From Streptomyces sp. V2I9 (GTDB lineage Bacteria; Actinomycetota; Actinomycetes; Streptomycetales; Streptomycetaceae), in NCBI RefSeq assembly GCF_030817475.1, contig NZ_JAUSZJ010000002.1:4478626-4542625 (forward strand): DNA of 64,000 bases, written 5' to 3'. Shown here one piece after another: positions 52,431 to 62,027 of the stretch. Both the position numbers and the translations under genes were made by a program. Position 1 is the stretch's first letter, and each line of letters starts with the position of its first letter. Under the pieces are notes generated by a model. It was not told where the DNA came from, made no database searches, and saw nothing but the letters and a program-made list of their open reading frames with translations.

Positions 52431-52450
52431 CGCGTGCGTACGGGTACGGG

Positions 52451-54118
<1,668 letters not shown>

Positions 54119-54175
54119 GACGGCCATTCCTCACTCGGCGACAGCGGCTGACCTCCCTCGGGCAGCGCGTCCACC

Positions 54176-54181
54176 AGGGTA
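54176..54181 (-). promoter_or_regulatory. Candidate -10 box of class I fumarase
   Basis: TACCCT on the minus strand, about 58 nt upstream of the start codon. The -35 region is not consensus, as expected for an activated promoter. Confidence 0.4.
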
Positions 54182-54206
54182 GAACGCCGCACGCGGGAGC
54201 ATCCTG

Positions 54207-54225
54207 TGAGGTAAGGCTCACCTGG
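54207..54225 (-). promoter_or_regulatory. Iron box (DmdR/IdeR-type operator)
   Basis: On the plus strand the site reads TGAGGTAAGGCTCACCTGG, which agrees with 15 of 19 positions of the actinobacterial iron-box consensus TTAGGTTAGGCTCACCTAA. Relative to the candidate -10 box it spans roughly -38 to -56, a position that suits activation by metal-bound DmdR/IdeR rather than repression. Its neighbour on the other side is the DUF1707 gene, whose start is 110 bp away. Confidence 0.75.
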
Positions 54226-54303
54226 ACGGGCGCCGGATCCGCGGGCTCCGGGCGGTCGCCCGGACCCGTGGCTCGGACGGGGGCGCGCCGATCGAGGGGT
54301 AGT

Positions 54304-54329
54304 CGCGATCTATCGCGTTTGGGTACGCT
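54304..54329 (+). promoter_or_regulatory. DUF1707 gene promoter with embedded palindrome
   Basis: CGCGAT-CT-ATCGCG (54304-54317) is a perfect inverted repeat directly upstream of TACGCT (54324-54329). That box is a -10 element 6 nt before the GTG at 54336. The palindrome fills the -35/-10 spacer, a position typical of repressor operators. The regulator is unknown. Confidence 0.65.
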
Positions 54330-54335
54330 GGGCTG

Positions 54336-55031
54336 GTGGACCTAGAGAAGCAGCCTCAGCAGCCCCACGCCCCGGCCGCCCCGCCGCCCGCCGAAGCCCC
54401 GGCGGGCGATGGCCTGCGCGCCTCCGACGCCGATCGTGACCGGATCGCGGACATCCTGCGCGAGGCGGTGGCCGAGGGTCGCCTGACGGCCGACGAGCAC
54501 GCCGAGCGGGTGGACCTGGTCTACCGGGCCAAGACCGTCGGCGAACTCCAGCCGCTGGTCAGGGACCTGCCCGCCTCCCACGACGCCCCCGCCCGCCCGG
54601 ATGCGCAGCAGCCGTACACCTACGGCCCCGCGGGCTCCGACGGACCGGCGGAGAACCTGGTCGCGGTCTTCAGCGGCGCCTCCCGCAAGGGGCGTTGGCG
54701 GGTCGGCGGCCGGACGAACGCCTTCTCGCTCTTCGGCAGTGTCGAGATCGATCTGACCGAGGCGCTTTTCGGCCAACGACTCACCGTCATCAATGCGACG
54801 TCCATCTTCGGCAGTGTCGATGTGAGGGTGCCGGAGAACATTTCCCTCCGCGGCAACGGCACCGGTGTTTTCGGCACGTTCGACGTGCAGACCCTCGAAT
54901 CGGCGGACCCGGAAGCGCCGGTCGTCGTGGTCAACGGCTATTCCCTGTTCGGGTCCGTCGAGGCGCGGCCGAAGCGCGGCAAGTTCGTCGCGGACCTTCA
55001 GCACCGGCTGCGCAAACATCTCGGCCACTGA
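54336..55031 (+). CDS. DUF1707/LiaF-like cell-envelope response protein
   Basis: A 231-residue soluble protein. A proline/alanine-rich leader (residues 1-27) precedes a DUF1707 (SHOCT-like) domain: LRASDADRDRIADILREAVAEGRLTADEHAERVDLVYRAKTVGEL. The C-terminal half is a LiaF/DUF2154-like beta-helix with recurring FGS(V/F) turns (AFSLFGSVEIDL, TSIFGSVDVRV, GVFGTFDVQ, YSLFGSVEAR). Proteins of this kind are linked to cell-wall stress signalling. There is no membrane segment. The GTG start appears leaderless and its promoter carries a palindrome. Confidence 0.87.
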   Translation: MDLEKQPQQPHAPAAPPPAEAPAGDGLRASDADRDRIADILREAVAEGRLTADEHAERVDLVYRAKTVGELQPLVRDLPASHDAPARPDAQQPYTYGPAGSDGPAENLVAVFSGASRKGRWRVGGRTNAFSLFGSVEIDLTEALFGQRLTVINATSIFGSVDVRVPENISLRGNGTGVFGTFDVQTLESADPEAPVVVVNGYSLFGSVEARPKRGKFVADLQHRLRKHLGH

Positions 55032-55196
55032 ACGAGAGGCGGCGGACACCCTTCGGTAATCAGCCAGAATGCCGCGAGGGCGCATGACGGTGCGTCGTAC
55101 ACCGGTGCCACTCAGTGCATAGGCGTACGCACGGCGGGTAGGGAGTGCTGCATCGACTCTCGTTCGCGAAGCCGTAGCCGTCGTCAGGAGTAGACC

Positions 55197-55568
55197 GTGC
55201 TGCAACCGCCGCATCAGCCCCTGCAGGTCGCCGCCGTTCCGGCCCAGCGGACCCCCGCTCGGGAGGACGATGCGGGCCCCTGGCATTCGGACGCGGCGTG
55301 TCGCAGCGACGAGGCCGGCCTGTTCTTCGCCCCCTCCAAGGAGCCGACCGCCGCGCGGCTGGCCCGCGAGGAGGCCGCCAAGCGGGTCTGCGCCCGGTGC
55401 CCGGTCATGGTGGAGTGCCGGGAGCACGCGCTGGTGCAGCCCGAGCCGTACGGGGTCTGGGGCGGGCTCACCGCCGCGGAGCGCCGGGTGGCGCTGGCCC
55501 GGCGGCGACGGCGCGACATCGAGCTGACCACCGCGGCGACGGCCGAGCGCATAGCCGCGGCGGGCTGA
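55197..55568 (+). CDS. WhiB-family Fe-S transcription factor
   Basis: A 123-residue WhiB-like protein. The four cluster cysteines are C35, C65, C68 and C74 (AACRSDE ... VCARCPVMVEC). The G(V/I)WGG turn is YGVWGGLTAAERR, followed by the basic DNA-binding tail ARRRRRDIEL. Family members bind [4Fe-4S] clusters and partner the principal sigma factor in control of development or stress. By position and order it is probably the Streptomyces wblI-type gene, but this paralog assignment is from memory. GTG 55197 follows AGGAG by six nt. Confidence 0.92.
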   Translation: MLQPPHQPLQVAAVPAQRTPAREDDAGPWHSDAACRSDEAGLFFAPSKEPTAARLAREEAAKRVCARCPVMVECREHALVQPEPYGVWGGLTAAERRVALARRRRRDIELTTAATAERIAAAG

Positions 55569-55586
55569 ACGGCACGGCGCGGCGGT

Positions 55587-55652
55587 ACGGGCGTGCGGGA
55601 GGGGGGTGCGGGAGCGCTTGGCCGCTCCCGCACCCCCCTCCCGCACGCCCGT
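55587..55652. terminator. Bidirectional hairpin terminator (30-bp perfect stem)
   Basis: A perfect stem of 30 bp (55587-55616 with 55623-55652) and a 6-nt loop between the convergent whiB-type and glpX genes. This is the longest hairpin in the window. Confidence 0.92.
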
Positions 55653-55679
55653 CACCGCGCCCACTGCTGGGCGCGGTGA
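55653..55679. terminator. Second hairpin beside the 30-bp stem
   Basis: An 11-12 bp perfect stem (55652-55663 with 55668-55679) and CTGC loop directly adjoining the first hairpin. Together they form a tandem terminator. The two share base 55652. Confidence 0.75.
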
Positions 55680-55710
55680 CGGACCGCGGTGTCGAACTCC
55701 GGTGTCGGAT

Positions 55711-56742
55711 CTACTGCGCGCGGTCGAAGTCGATGGCGCTGTAGGCACGCAGCTTCGACAGCCGGTGGGTCGAGGAGATCGTCCGGATCGTGCCGGACTT
55801 CGACCGCATCACGATCGACTCGGTGGTCGCCGTCTCCGCGCGGTACCGCACACCGCGCATCAGCTCACCGTCCGTGATCCCCGTCGCCACGAAGAACACG
55901 TTGTCGCCGCTGACCAGGTCGTCGGTGGACAGCACCCGGTCCAGGTCGTGGCCCGCGTCGAGCGCCTTCTGCCGCTCCGCCTCGTCCTTGGGCCAGAGCT
56001 TGCCCTGGATGACGCCGCCGAGGCACTTTATGGCGCAGGCCGAGATGATGCCTTCGGGCGTTCCGCCGATGCCCATCAGCAGATCGACGCCGGTGCCCTC
56101 GCGGGCGGCCATGATCGAGCCCGCGACGTCGCCGTCCGAGATGAACTTGATCCGCGCGCCGGTCTCCCGGATCTCCTTGACGATGCCCTCGTGCCGGGGG
56201 CGGTCCAGGATGACGACGGTGACGTCCTCGGGCGTGGAGTTCTTCGCCCTGGCCACGCGCCGGATGTTCACCGCCACGGGGGCGTCGATGTCGACGAAGT
56301 CCGCCGCCTCGGGACCCGTGACCAGCTTGTCCATGTAGAAGACCGCCGACGGGTCGAACATCGCACCGCGGTCGGCCGCCGCCAGCACGGCGATGGCGTT
56401 GGGCATGCCCTTGGCGTTGAGCGTGGTGCCGTCGATCGGGTCGACCGCGATGTCGACCTCGGCGCCGGTGCCGTCGCCGACCCGTTCGCCGTTGAACAGC
56501 ATCGGGGCCTCGTCCTTCTCGCCCTCTCCGATGACGACGACGCCGTTCATCGAGACGGTCGAGACGAGGGTGCGCATGGCCTTCACGGCGGCGCCGTCGG
56601 CGCCGATCTTGTCGCCGCGGCCCACCCAGCGCCCGGCCGCCATGGCGGCGGCCTCGGTGACCCGGACCAGCTCCAGGGCCAGGTTGCGGTCCGGGGCCTC
56701 CGGGGAGACCTCCAGTTGGGACGGCAGATGATGCTCGGACAT
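55711..56742 (-). CDS. glpX: Fructose-1,6-bisphosphatase, class II (GlpX)
   Basis: A 343-residue metal-dependent sugar phosphatase that makes fructose 6-phosphate in gluconeogenesis. The metal-binding and phosphate motifs are VIGEGEKDEAPMLF, VDPIDGTTLNAKGMPNAIAV, ISDGDVAGSI and GIGGTPEGIISA, in family order, and the length is typical. The ATG 56742 is the natural start. It is monocistronic, ending against the long tandem hairpins. Actinobacteria commonly rely on this class as their main FBPase. Confidence 0.96.
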   Translation of the reverse strand: MSEHHLPSQLEVSPEAPDRNLALELVRVTEAAAMAAGRWVGRGDKIGADGAAVKAMRTLVSTVSMNGVVVIGEGEKDEAPMLFNGERVGDGTGAEVDIAVDPIDGTTLNAKGMPNAIAVLAAADRGAMFDPSAVFYMDKLVTGPEAADFVDIDAPVAVNIRRVARAKNSTPEDVTVVILDRPRHEGIVKEIRETGARIKFISDGDVAGSIMAAREGTGVDLLMGIGGTPEGIISACAIKCLGGVIQGKLWPKDEAERQKALDAGHDLDRVLSTDDLVSGDNVFFVATGITDGELMRGVRYRAETATTESIVMRSKSGTIRTISSTHRLSKLRAYSAIDFDRAQ

Positions 56743-56917
56743 CGGAGCGCACCTTTCTGTACGGCGACGACCGGATATGAGGGTGCTGTGACTCTATCGG
56801 TAGGTCGATAAAATGAGCAGGGCGGGTCACGCATGAGCGCTCGTGCGTCGCGCCGTGCGCCCGGAGTCCGCCGCGGCCGGGGACCGGCACCCTGCGGCCG
56901 GGCGTGTCCGGCCCCGT

Positions 56918-56931
56918 GCCACCATGGTGGC
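56918..56931 (+). promoter_or_regulatory. Perfect 14-bp palindrome abutting a start codon
   Basis: GCCACCATGGTGGC ends directly before the GTG at 56932. It could be an operator or an RNA hairpin occluding the start. No ribosome site is visible there. Confidence 0.45.
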
Positions 56932-57471
56932 GTGGCAAGCAAGCGAGGCAAGCAGACGGTCCGGGACATGTTCCTGTCGACTTTGGTGATCGCCGCCTGC
57001 GCGGGGGTCATGTATCTCTTCATCCCGAAGGGCGAGCACGCCGACCCGGTCAAGGCGGTCGACTTCACCGTGGAGCTGGCGACGGTACGTACCGCCGCGC
57101 CCTATCCGGTGGCCGCGCCGGAGGGGCTGCCGGGGAAGTGGAAGGCGACCTCCGTCCGGTACGAGGAGGCCGCGGACAAGTCCTGGCACCTCGGTTTCCT
57201 CGACCCGGACCGCAAGTACGTCGCGGTCGAGCAGTCCACCGCCGCCGCGCGCACGTACGTCCCCGAGGTCAGCCAGAAGGCGGAGGACACCGGGCGGACC
57301 GAGACGGTGGGCGGCAAGGAGTGGCAGGTCTGGGAGGGGGAGAAGTACAACGCCCTCGTCCTGCCGGGGAAGGGCCACACCACGGTGGTGACCGGCTCGG
57401 CTCCGAAGGAGAGCCTGGTCGAGATGGCCGAGGCCCTGAAGACGACGCCGCCCGCGGCCCCGGCGGGCTGA
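56932..57471 (+). CDS. DUF4245 membrane-anchored protein
   Basis: A 179-residue protein with a basic N-terminus and one transmembrane helix (TVRDMFLSTLVIAACAGVMYLFIP, residues ~9-32). An extracytoplasmic domain of ~145 residues follows, of the DUF4245 family found in actinobacteria (WKATSVRYEEA ... WHLGFLDPDRKYVAVEQS ... GGKEWQVWEGEKYNALVL). Function is unknown. GTG 56932 is chosen because the frame upstream (from 56833) lacks coding character and the next residues begin the membrane anchor. It is divergent from glpX and convergent with the nitroreductase gene. Confidence 0.85.
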   Translation: MASKRGKQTVRDMFLSTLVIAACAGVMYLFIPKGEHADPVKAVDFTVELATVRTAAPYPVAAPEGLPGKWKATSVRYEEAADKSWHLGFLDPDRKYVAVEQSTAAARTYVPEVSQKAEDTGRTETVGGKEWQVWEGEKYNALVLPGKGHTTVVTGSAPKESLVEMAEALKTTPPAAPAG

Positions 57472-57489
57472 CGCACGGCCGCGCCGCAT

Positions 57490-57544
57490 CCGCGTACGGG
57501 AAGACCCCGGAACACCAGGTGTTCCGGGGTCTTCCCGTACGCGG
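57490..57544. terminator. Bidirectional hairpin terminator (26-bp perfect stem)
   Basis: A perfect 26-bp stem (57490-57515 with 57519-57544) with a 3-nt loop between convergent genes. The right arm ends 6 nt before the nitroreductase stop. Confidence 0.92.
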
Positions 57545-57550
57545 GGGGCC

Positions 57551-58141
57551 TCAGACGGTCGTGACGACCTCGTCGTAGGAGAGGCGGGGGCTGCGCGGGA
57601 ACCACGCGTCCTCGCCCGGCTTGCCGATGTTGACCACCATCAGCGGGGTGTGGTCGCCGTCCAGGAACTCCTTCTGGATGCCCGCGGCGTCGAACCCGGT
57701 CATCGGGCCGGCGGCCAGACCGGCGGCGCGGACGCCGATGATGAAGTAGGCGGCCTGCAGCGCGGCGTTGAGGCCGGCGACCGACTCGCGGACCGGACGC
57801 TCCGAGAAGAACACGTCCTTGGCCTGCGGGAAGTGCGGGAACAACGCCGGGAGCTCCTCGTGGAACTCGTTGTCGGCGGCCAGGATCGCGACCAGCGGGG
57901 CCTTCGCGGTCTTCGGGCGGTTGCCCTCGGACATGTGCTGCACCAGACGCTCGCGACCCTCGGCGGAACGGACCAGGACGACGCGCAGCGGCGACTGGTT
58001 GAAGGCGGTGGGGCCGAACTTGACGAGGTCGTAGATCGCCTGCACCTGCTCGTCGGTCACCGGCTCGTCGGTGAACGTGTTGGCGGTGCGGGCCTCGCGG
58101 AAGAGGAGGTCCTGGGCGGCGGCGTCGAGAACGAGGGACAT
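57551..58141 (-). CDS. Nitroreductase family protein (malonic semialdehyde reductase/RutE-like)
   Basis: A 196-residue FMN-dependent oxidoreductase. The flavin-binding N-terminal motif (FREARTANTFTDEPV, KFGPTAFNQSPLRVV), the middle ALQAAYFIIGVRAAGLAAGPMTGFD and the C-terminal VVNIGKPGEDAWFPRSPRLSYDEVV are those of the RutE-like branch, annotated in many genomes as malonic semialdehyde reductase. The actual substrate here is not known. The promoter upstream has good -35 and -10 boxes with an imperfect dyad, so transcription is probably regulated. ATG 58141 is the natural start. Confidence 0.88.
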   Translation of the reverse strand: MSLVLDAAAQDLLFREARTANTFTDEPVTDEQVQAIYDLVKFGPTAFNQSPLRVVLVRSAEGRERLVQHMSEGNRPKTAKAPLVAILAADNEFHEELPALFPHFPQAKDVFFSERPVRESVAGLNAALQAAYFIIGVRAAGLAAGPMTGFDAAGIQKEFLDGDHTPLMVVNIGKPGEDAWFPRSPRLSYDEVVTTV

Positions 58142-58184
58142 GGGGTGCTGACCTTCCGATGTGCACAGTGGGGGAGAAGGTCCG

Positions 58185-58214
58185 AAGGTACGCCTGAAGT
58201 AGGTTAACTTTCAA
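58185..58214 (-). promoter_or_regulatory. Promoter of the nitroreductase gene
   Basis: On the minus strand TTGAAA (58214 to 58209) and TACCTT (58190 to 58185) are separated by 18 nt, the best matched -35/-10 pair seen in the window. The -35 side overlaps an imperfect dyad (TAGTTGAAAGTTAACCTA), so a MarR- or HxlR-type repressor site is possible. Confidence 0.65.
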
Positions 58215-58318
58215 CTAAAGCGAGGGGTGAGTGATCCATTGCACAGGTATTCACCCGACCCCGGAGCCCGACCGCCCCCCGGCCGTACGAGGACCGGGCG
58301 CGGGCCCACGGCGGCACC

Positions 58319-58364
58319 GATCTCCGAGACCCCCGTGGCACGATCTCCGAGACCCCCGTGGCAC
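58319..58364. repeat. 23-bp tandem duplication
   Basis: A GATCTCCGAGACCCCCGTGG-type unit occurs twice in a row (58319-58341 and 58342-58364) in the non-coding gap between the nitroreductase promoter and xseB. Confidence 0.88.
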
Positions 58365-58420
58365 CGATTCGCCGACGCCTGCGAGCCCGCAGCGCCGACC
58401 GCCGACGCCTGCGGCCCGGC

Positions 58421-58666
58421 TCAGCCCTCGTCGGCGTCCTGCGGGCGGGCGAGGACCGCGTCCAGCCGGGCCCGGGCGCCCTCCAGCCAGTGGCGGCAGA
58501 CCTTCGCCAGCTCCTCGCCCCGCTCCCACAGGGCCAGCGACTCCTCCAAGGTCGTGCCGCCCGCCTCCAGCCGGCGCACGACCTCGATGAGCTCGTCGCG
58601 CGCCTGCTCGTACCCGAGCGTGCCCGTGGCGGCGGGGCTCGCCTCCGTACCGTCGTCGTCCGTCAT
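58421..58666 (-). CDS. xseB: Exodeoxyribonuclease VII small subunit
   Basis: An 81-residue subunit that coats the large subunit's helices in exonuclease VII, which degrades single-stranded DNA to short oligonucleotides. The family block is GYEQARDELIEVVRRLEAGGTTLEESLALWERGEELAKVCRHWLEGARARLDAV. ATG 58666 is preferred over the longer frame at 58699 because TAGGGT sits 7 nt upstream at leaderless distance. It follows xseA in the same direction with a 194-nt gap, so it may be transcribed from its own promoter. Confidence 0.94.
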   Translation of the reverse strand: MTDDDGTEASPAATGTLGYEQARDELIEVVRRLEAGGTTLEESLALWERGEELAKVCRHWLEGARARLDAVLARPQDADEG

Positions 58667-58673
58667 GTGATCC

Positions 58674-58679
58674 ACCCTA
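58674..58679 (-). promoter_or_regulatory. -10 box of leaderless xseB transcript
   Basis: TAGGGT on the minus strand ends 7 nt before the ATG at 58666, without a Shine-Dalgarno sequence. Upstream (58740-58820) lie short CACCGGTCCGGT-type repeats about 25 bp apart. Confidence 0.5.
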
Positions 58680-58860
58680 AGTGTGTGCTGCCAGGTCATC
58701 GGGGGCGCTGGGGGAGCTCCCCGGGTACGTCATCGCGGGCACCGGCCCGGTAGGTCGTCGCGCGCACCGGTCCGGTGCGTGGTCGGGCCCCTGCCCCGGT
58801 ACGGCGTGACGGTCACCGGTCCGGAACGGCGGGACGGAGCATCGCCCGCCGCCCGCCGGT

Positions 58861-60072
58861 TCATCCGTCCACCCGTACGGTGAAGTCGCCCTCCGCCACC
58901 CGTGCCCGCAGGGGTTCACCGGGCGCACCGGCCTCGTCGGGGGAGCGCACCACGTGCCCGTCGGGCCGCTGGAGCACCGCGTACCCGCGCTCCAGCGTGG
59001 CGGCGGGGGACAGCGAGACGACCCGCGCGAGCGTGTGCGCCAGCTCGGAATCGGCACGGTCCAGGAGGTGGCCCAGCACCCGGCGGCTGCGCCCGAGGAG
59101 CGCGTCCACCTCGGCCTCGCGCTCGTCCACCAGACGCTGGGGCCGCTCCATCGCCGGCCGGCCCAGCGCGTGCGCGAGCCCCCGCTCCTCGCGGTCCAGC
59201 ACCCCTCGTACGGTCCGCAGTGCCCGGTCCCGCAACTGCTGCACCCGCTCCAACTCCTCGCCCACATCGGGGACGACCTTCTTGGCCGCGTCCGTGGGTG
59301 TGGAGGCGCGCAGATCGGCGACCAGGTCCAGCAGGGGCGAGTCGGGCTCGTGGCCGATCGCGGAGACCACCGGCGTACGGCAGGCGGCCACGGTCCGGAC
59401 CAGCTGCTCGTCGGAGAACGGCAGCAGGTCCTCGACGCTGCCGCCGCCGCGGGCGACCACGATCACGTCGACCTCGGGCAGCGCGTCCAGCTCCTCGACC
59501 GCCTGCACGACCTGGGCGACCGCGTTCACCCCCTGGACGGCGGTGTTGCGGACCTCGAAGCGGACGGCGGGCCACCGGCGGCGGGCGTTCTCCAGGACGT
59601 CGCGCTCGGCGGCGGAGGCCCGCCCGCAGACCAGGCCGATGAGCTGCGGCAGGAAGGGGAGCGGCTTCTTCCGGTCCAGCGCGAAGAGCCCTTCGGAGGC
59701 GAGCGACTTCTTCAGCTGCTCCAGCCGCACCAGCAACTCGCCGATCCCGACCGGCCGTATGTCGGTGGCCCGCAGCGACAGCTGGCCGCGGGGCGCGTAC
59801 CACTCGGGCTTGGCGAGCACGACGACGCGCGCGCCCTCGCTCACCACGTCGGCGATCCGGTCGAAGACCTGCCGGAAACAGGTCACGCTCACCGAGATGT
59901 CGTGCGACGGGTCGCGCAACGTCAGGAAGACGACACCGGCTCCGGGCCGCCGCGACAACTGGGTGATCTGCCCCTCCACCCAGATGGCGCCCAGCCGGTC
60001 GATCCACCCCCCGATGAGCCGGGAGACCTCACCGACGGGCAGCGGCGCTTCCGCGGACGTGTTGAGAGCCAT
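58861..60072 (-). CDS. xseA: Exodeoxyribonuclease VII large subunit
   Basis: A 403-residue catalytic subunit. An N-terminal OB-fold (GGWIDRLGAIWVEGQITQLSRRPGAGVVFLTLRD) binds single-stranded DNA. The catalytic core follows (IGLVCGRASAAERDVLENARRRWP, VDVIVVARGGGSVEDLLPFSDEQLVRTVAACRTPVVSAIGHEPDSPLLDLVADLRASTPTDAA), then the long helical segment and a C-terminal domain. ATG 60072 has TACGCT 7 nt upstream and no ribosome site. A longer frame running to 60738 is GC-driven and rejected. Length is slightly short of the E. coli protein, as usual in actinobacteria. Confidence 0.95.
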   Translation of the reverse strand: MALNTSAEAPLPVGEVSRLIGGWIDRLGAIWVEGQITQLSRRPGAGVVFLTLRDPSHDISVSVTCFRQVFDRIADVVSEGARVVVLAKPEWYAPRGQLSLRATDIRPVGIGELLVRLEQLKKSLASEGLFALDRKKPLPFLPQLIGLVCGRASAAERDVLENARRRWPAVRFEVRNTAVQGVNAVAQVVQAVEELDALPEVDVIVVARGGGSVEDLLPFSDEQLVRTVAACRTPVVSAIGHEPDSPLLDLVADLRASTPTDAAKKVVPDVGEELERVQQLRDRALRTVRGVLDREERGLAHALGRPAMERPQRLVDEREAEVDALLGRSRRVLGHLLDRADSELAHTLARVVSLSPAATLERGYAVLQRPDGHVVRSPDEAGAPGEPLRARVAEGDFTVRVDG

Positions 60073-60254
60073 ACGGGCGAGCGTATCGGCACCCACCGAC
60101 AGGCCCCCCGCCCCGCGCCCGGACAGGCCCCGCCGCGCCCGGAGGCACGGGACACGGGCCGGGCCCGGAGGCGTGGGACAAGCCCGGAGGCGCGGGCGGG
60201 GGAACGCCCGGCGGCGCGGCGGTACGGGACGCGGGCCGGGCGTACGGCGCGCGG

Positions 60255-60400
60255 GCCGGGCGTACGCCGCACGCTCGCCGCACGCCCTGGGGGTCTCACC
60301 CCCGCGGCGTCGCGCCGCCGCACGCCCTTTCGGGAGCTCACCTCTCCGTGCCGCGCACACCCGCCTCGGGAACCTCACCCCTCCGTGCCGCGCACACCCC
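60255..60400. repeat. ~37-bp degenerate tandem array over the permease 3' end
   Basis: The non-coding gap 60073-60374 is filled with GC-rich repeats. The last ~145 bp contain about four degenerate units of ~37 bp. The best pair (60337-60362 and 60374-60399) differ by one base. The second of these encodes the final residues and stop of the permease, and the first repeats them beyond the stop. Elsewhere in the gap GGGCCGGGCGTACG occurs twice near 60234 and 60253. Confidence 0.8.
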
Positions 60401-61925
60401 CCGGATCCCCCGGACCCGGACCCCCCGGACCTCCCGGCGGACCCTCCGCCCCGCCCCGGCGTCCCGTCCCCTGTACCGCCAGCACCACGAGCCCCACGCC
60501 GAGCCAGCAGAGGCCCACCACCTGGGAGGTCGTCGTCGCCTCGACGATGACCGCGACGAGGACGCCCGCGCCGACCACCGGCACGAGGACGTGCCGCCAC
60601 CACACGGGCGGCCCCGCCATCCGGCGCACGGCGAACCAGCCGACCACCGACGCGTGCAGCAGGATGAACGCCGTCAGCGCGCCGATGTCCACCACCGAGA
60701 CCAGGTGGTCCAGGCCGTCGTCGCGGCGGGCCGCCCACACGGCGGCCACCAGCGTCACGACCGCCGCGCCCAGGATCGCCACCCGCGGCACGCCCGAGGT
60801 CGGGCTGACCTTCGCGAGCAGGGACGGCAGCCGCCGCTCACGGGCCATCGCGAAGACGAGCCGGCCGGCGGCGGCCTGCCCCGCCAGCGCGGCGAAGGCG
60901 GCGCCGATCGCCTTGCTGACCGCCACCAGATCGTGCAGCCAGGTCCCCACCGAGGCGTCCACCGCGTCGTAGAACGCCGACCCCTGCGCCGCCGGGTCCG
61001 CCGCCAGCTCCGCCGAGCTGACCGGTTCCAGGAGGGCCGCCAGGTACGACTGCGCCACGAACAGGGTGCCGGCCAGCACCAGGCAGAACAGCACCGCCCG
61101 CGCCACCTTCTGCGAACCGCCCGTCACCTCCTCGGCGAACGAGGCGATGGCGTCGAAACCGAGGTACGACAGCACGGCGATCGACACGGCCCCCAGCACG
61201 GCGGCCATGGAGAACCCGGTGTCCCCGGTCAGCGGCGACAGCCAGTCGCGCTGCGCCCCGTCCCGGACGAGGACGACGACGGCCGAGACCACGAAGACCA
61301 GCAGCACGACGATCTCCATGGCCAGCACCGCGAAGCCGACACGGGCGGCGGCCCGCACGCCCCACAGGTTGAGCAGGGTCGTCACGAGTACCGCGAGGGC
61401 GGTCCACACCCAGCGCGAGACCTCCGGGACCAGGGCGTTCATCGCGATGCCGGAGAAGAGGTAGGCGACGGCGGGGATGAGGAGGTAGTCGAGCATGGCC
61501 ATCCACCCGGCGATGAACCCCGGCCCTTCCCCGAGACCCTTGCGGGCATACGTGAAGACCGAACCGGCGAAGGGGGCGACGCGCACCATCTGGGCGTAGC
61601 TGAAGGCCGTGAAGCCCATGACGACCGTGGCCACCACGTAGACGAGCGCGACCGCTCCGTCGGACTTCGCGTCGAGGGTGCCGAACACGCCGACGGGGGC
61701 CATCGGGGCGATGAAGAGGAGACCGTAGACGACCAGGTCCCGGAATCCGAGCGTCCGCCGCAGCCCGCCCTGCGCGACACCGCTCCCGGAGCCGCTCCCG
61801 GAGCCCGGCCCCGAACCGCCTTCCGGCGGCCCCCCGCCCGTACCTCCGTTCGCTCCACCCCCCGTACCGCTTCCGGCCCCGCTCCCCGTACCGCTTCCCG
61901 AACCGCTCTCGGGCACCGACGTCAT
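60375..61925 (-). CDS. APC family amino acid permease
   Basis: A 516-residue transporter with about twelve membrane helices of the amino acid-polyamine-organocation superfamily. The first helix holds the family's glycine-rich substrate site (LVVYGLLFIAPMAPVGVFG). VAPFAGSVFTYARKGLG and SYLGFDAIASFAEEVTGGSQKVARAV match helices 2-3 and 6. The substrate is unknown. A glycine/serine-repeat N-terminus (residues ~5-50) and a glycine/proline tail flank the core. ATG 61925 follows GGAGGGG; a GTG a few codons later is an alternative start. Its final codons lie in a tandem repeat. Confidence 0.88.
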   Translation of the reverse strand: MTSVPESGSGSGTGSGAGSGTGGGANGGTGGGPPEGGSGPGSGSGSGSGVAQGGLRRTLGFRDLVVYGLLFIAPMAPVGVFGTLDAKSDGAVALVYVVATVVMGFTAFSYAQMVRVAPFAGSVFTYARKGLGEGPGFIAGWMAMLDYLLIPAVAYLFSGIAMNALVPEVSRWVWTALAVLVTTLLNLWGVRAAARVGFAVLAMEIVVLLVFVVSAVVVLVRDGAQRDWLSPLTGDTGFSMAAVLGAVSIAVLSYLGFDAIASFAEEVTGGSQKVARAVLFCLVLAGTLFVAQSYLAALLEPVSSAELAADPAAQGSAFYDAVDASVGTWLHDLVAVSKAIGAAFAALAGQAAAGRLVFAMARERRLPSLLAKVSPTSGVPRVAILGAAVVTLVAAVWAARRDDGLDHLVSVVDIGALTAFILLHASVVGWFAVRRMAGPPVWWRHVLVPVVGAGVLVAVIVEATTTSQVVGLCWLGVGLVVLAVQGTGRRGGAEGPPGGPGGPGPGDPGGVRGTEG

Positions 61926-62027
61926 CGCCCCTCCATCACCATCCGCGAACAACTGCGCACACACCGCGACCAGTGTCCCGATCCGGCCGCCCGCGCGCCT
62001 GTTCGCCACGGCCTTACGATGGGACCC

